Shown in pieces: positions 31,806 through 32,516 of a stretch of 32,516 nucleotides of DNA (the stretch's first letter is position 1; each line of letters begins with the position of its first letter). A model generated the notes under the pieces. The model was given only the letters and a program-made list of their open reading frames with translations, was not told where the DNA came from and searched no databases. This DNA is from Deltaproteobacteria bacterium (GTDB lineage: Bacteria; Myxococcota_A; Polyangia; GCA-2747355; JADLHG01). The stretch spans positions 1 through 32,516 of the forward strand of contig JADLHG010000049.1 of assembly GCA_020848905.1 (NCBI GenBank), given 5' to 3'. Position numbers and translations under genes: made by a program.

Positions 31806-31814
31806 CGCTGGCGC

Positions 31815-31881
31815 GGACAAAAGGAACCCCCGAGAGCAGGCACGGGGCCTCGAGGCGGTATGGCTTCCGCGCTCTCGGGGG
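31815..31881 (-). terminator. Probable intrinsic terminator for the minus-strand mini-gene
   Basis: On the minus strand CCCCCGAGAGC (31881-31871) pairs perfectly over 11 bp with GCTCTCGGGGG (31837-31827), loop 33 nt, and is followed by TTCCTTTTGT. The rightward strand has no T-rich tail, so it acts leftwards. It ends ten bases from the stop of the convergent gene. Confidence 0.55.
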
Positions 31882-31889
31882 TGCGGTGA

Positions 31890-31947
31890 CGCTGGGAGTA
31901 TCTAGATCAGAGGACGCTCCCAGCGGCGTCGATGCCACCGACGCCGC
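31890..31947. repeat. Two overlapping 9-bp inverted repeats between the mini-ORF and its terminator
   Basis: CGCTGGGAG (31890-31898) pairs with CTCCCAGCG (31917-31925); GCGGCGTCG (31923-31931) pairs with CGACGCCGC (31939-31947) around a 7-nt loop. The two share three bases (31923-31925). They lie just after the mini-ORF's stop in the minus-strand transcript. Confidence 0.7.
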
Positions 31948-31963
31948 ATGATGATTCGCTGAC

Positions 31964-32008
31964 CTAGAACGTCGTCACCTCGCTCGCCATACAATTACCG
32001 TCGATCAA
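31964..32008 (-). CDS. Candidate 14-codon mini-gene with a perfect, extended Shine-Dalgarno
   Basis: From TTG 32008 the frame reads MIDGNCMASEVTTF and stops with TAG at 31966-31964. An in-frame ATG at 31990 would give MASEVTTF only. The 14-nt AAAGGAGGTGATCC (32023-32010) lies upstream with 7 nt between GGAGG and TTG, the strongest ribosome site in the window. The product has one Cys, is acidic, and has no signal or membrane segment. The EVTTF end is distantly reminiscent of short precursor peptides such as PqqA (EVT-x-Y), but it is shorter and no modifying enzyme is nearby. It could be a tiny protein, a leader peptide or part of a dual-function RNA. Its own promoter, leader and terminator suggest an independent unit. 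Confidence 0.45.
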   Translation of the reverse strand: MIDGNCMASEVTTF

Positions 32009-32009
32009 C

Positions 32010-32023
32010 GGATCACCTCCTTT
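32010..32023 (-). promoter_or_regulatory. Fourteen-base perfect complement of the canonical 16S rRNA 3' end
   Basis: The plus strand reads GGATCACCTCCTTT, identical to the canonical bacterial 16S 3' terminus, so the minus-strand transcript carries its full complement. The bases before it do not match 16S rRNA, so this is not an rRNA fragment. Correct spacing to TTG 32008 makes it an extended ribosome-binding site. Confidence 0.7.
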
Positions 32024-32031
32024 CTCGGCGT

Positions 32032-32100
32032 ACGTGGCGGTTCCCAGGAGCCGCCAGAGCCGTCCCTGGGCCGCCGAAGCCCCAGAAAGCGGCGCCACGT
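32032..32100 (-). ncRNA. Candidate three-way-junction leader RNA
   Basis: The outer arms ACGTGGCG and CGCCACGT (32100-32093 with 32039-32032 on the minus strand) pair over 8 bp and enclose two further hairpins: GCCG-13-CGGC (within 32073-32093) and CCCAGG-16-CCTGGG (32070-32065 with 32048-32043). The closing stem ends nine bases before the extended ribosome site. The layout suggests a regulatory leader; I recognise no known riboswitch class. Confidence 0.45.
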
Positions 32101-32153
32101 GCAAGGTCCCACCATGGGCTCGCCCGGGGAGGAGGAGCTGCTCCTCGTTTTCC

Positions 32154-32183
32154 AGTATGCACGAGGGGCGCGGGGCGAGCCAA
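32154..32183 (-). promoter_or_regulatory. Candidate promoter of the minus-strand mini-gene
   Basis: TTGGCT (32183-32178), 18 bp, CATACT (32159-32154): four of six matches to each sigma-70 hexamer. Transcription would start near 32147, giving an RNA of about 330 nt to the terminator at 31815. Confidence 0.35.
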
Positions 32184-32305
32184 TCGGGCCGTGCACGCCG
32201 CACAGGGCGGGCGAGGTCTCCGGATGGAAGAGACCGGTGAGGGCCTAGGGCGCTCGTGACGCGGGCCCTGGCGGACGCCGCCCGGGCCTCGCGTCACCTC
32301 GCGCC

Positions 32306-32321
32306 CACCGGGGCCCCGGTG
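32306..32321. repeat. 16-bp perfect palindrome
   Basis: CACCGGGGCCCCGGTG is a perfect palindrome without spacer. It could be an operator or simply a by-product of high GC; no gene boundary is clear beside it. Confidence 0.6.
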
Positions 32322-32516
32322 ATCGCGGTGTAGGCGTGGCGGGTGAACCGCGCGCGCGGGCTCACCCCTTTCTCCGCCTCACCCGAGCACACCGACAACG
32401 GCAGCGGCGCGGCGGGTCAAGGCCCCCGAGCGCAGCGTCCGTAGGCAGCAGCGCCCGCCAGGGCGCTGTCGCCGGAGGTCCGCAGCCCCGCACGTCGCGC
32501 CTCTCGCAGGTCCCCC

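Larger units (their letters stand above)
31806..32516. other. Stretch of 711 bp without a conventional gene
   Basis: The left part (31815-32185) holds the compact minus-strand unit described separately (promoter, structured leader, 14-codon ORF, hairpins, terminator). The right part (32186-32516) is GC-rich with no supported gene; it includes a 16-bp perfect palindrome (32306-32321). A short minus-strand frame reads ...RFTRHAYTAITGAPVGAR and stops at about 32295, but an in-frame stop lies only some 40 codons upstream and no ribosome site is evident. Confidence 0.6.

Noticed and set aside
32006-32023. Possible 3' end of a 16S rRNA gene on the plus strand (GGATCACCTCCTTT)
   Set aside because: The bases upstream do not match the conserved 16S helix 45 or the GTAACAAGGTA region, so only the 14-base tail is shared; it is better read as a ribosome site on the minus strand.
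31964-32203. A 79-codon minus-strand frame containing the mini-ORF
   Set aside because: No ribosome site at its upper start, the codons cross the paired leader arms, and the only strong ribosome site is internal, at 32010-32023.
32287-32410. Minus-strand coding end ...RFTRHAYTAITGAPVGAR
   Set aside because: An in-frame stop lies about 40 codons upstream and no start with a ribosome site is seen, so a gene cannot be supported.

Overview
The window is very GC-rich DNA with dense coding. Several genes have a myxobacterial (Myxococcota / former Deltaproteobacteria) flavour: a Ser/Thr kinase fused to HDOD and GAF domains, Asp/Ala/Pro-rich lipoproteins with MopE-like or thrombospondin-type-3 motifs, a DNRLRE-domain lipoprotein, a PilZ protein and a CHAT-domain protein. 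The taxonomic guess rests on gene style only; there is no rRNA or other marker to confirm it.

Layout. Bases 1-119 look like one end of an insertion sequence: the first codons of a leftward transposase plus two 20-bp direct repeats. Then come folK and a CHAT-TM-CsgG/FlgT-like protein (173-2576, +), a 379-bp gene-free stretch with small hairpin repeats, plsY (+) converging on a PilZ gene (-), and a leftward operon nfeD-flotillin-flotillin (7444-4179). Divergent from it is a two-gene unit, an O-carbamoyltransferase and a large SGNH-hydrolase-like protein (7679-11601, +). An ECF sigma / zinc-finger anti-sigma pair follows (14016-11668, -), then rsmA (-), a small membrane protein, a CefD-like PLP enzyme and a DNRLRE lipoprotein (+), an unknown protein and a VanY-like M15 peptidase lipoprotein (both -), and an outer-membrane-like protein translationally coupled to a cytochrome c lipoprotein (+), preceded by a promoter-leader-terminator arrangement. 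Next are a small membrane protein and the kinase-HDOD-GAF protein (-), an alpha/beta hydrolase (+), a MopE-like lipoprotein (-), a PhnD-like binding protein with an MMPL/RND transporter and a small secreted protein (+), and a secreted Cys-containing protein (+).

Most of this is housekeeping (folate, phospholipid, rRNA methylation) mixed with envelope and signalling genes. The most unusual part is the right end (31815-32185, minus strand). There I see a compact transcription unit: a candidate promoter, a leader that can fold into a three-way junction, a 14-nt perfect match to the canonical complement of the 16S rRNA 3' end placed correctly before a 14-codon ORF, further hairpins, and a hairpin followed by a T-rich tail. 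It resembles no family I can name. A second candidate regulatory RNA (about 20499-20602) sits upstream of the outer-membrane/cytochrome pair. No tRNA, rRNA or CRISPR array was seen.
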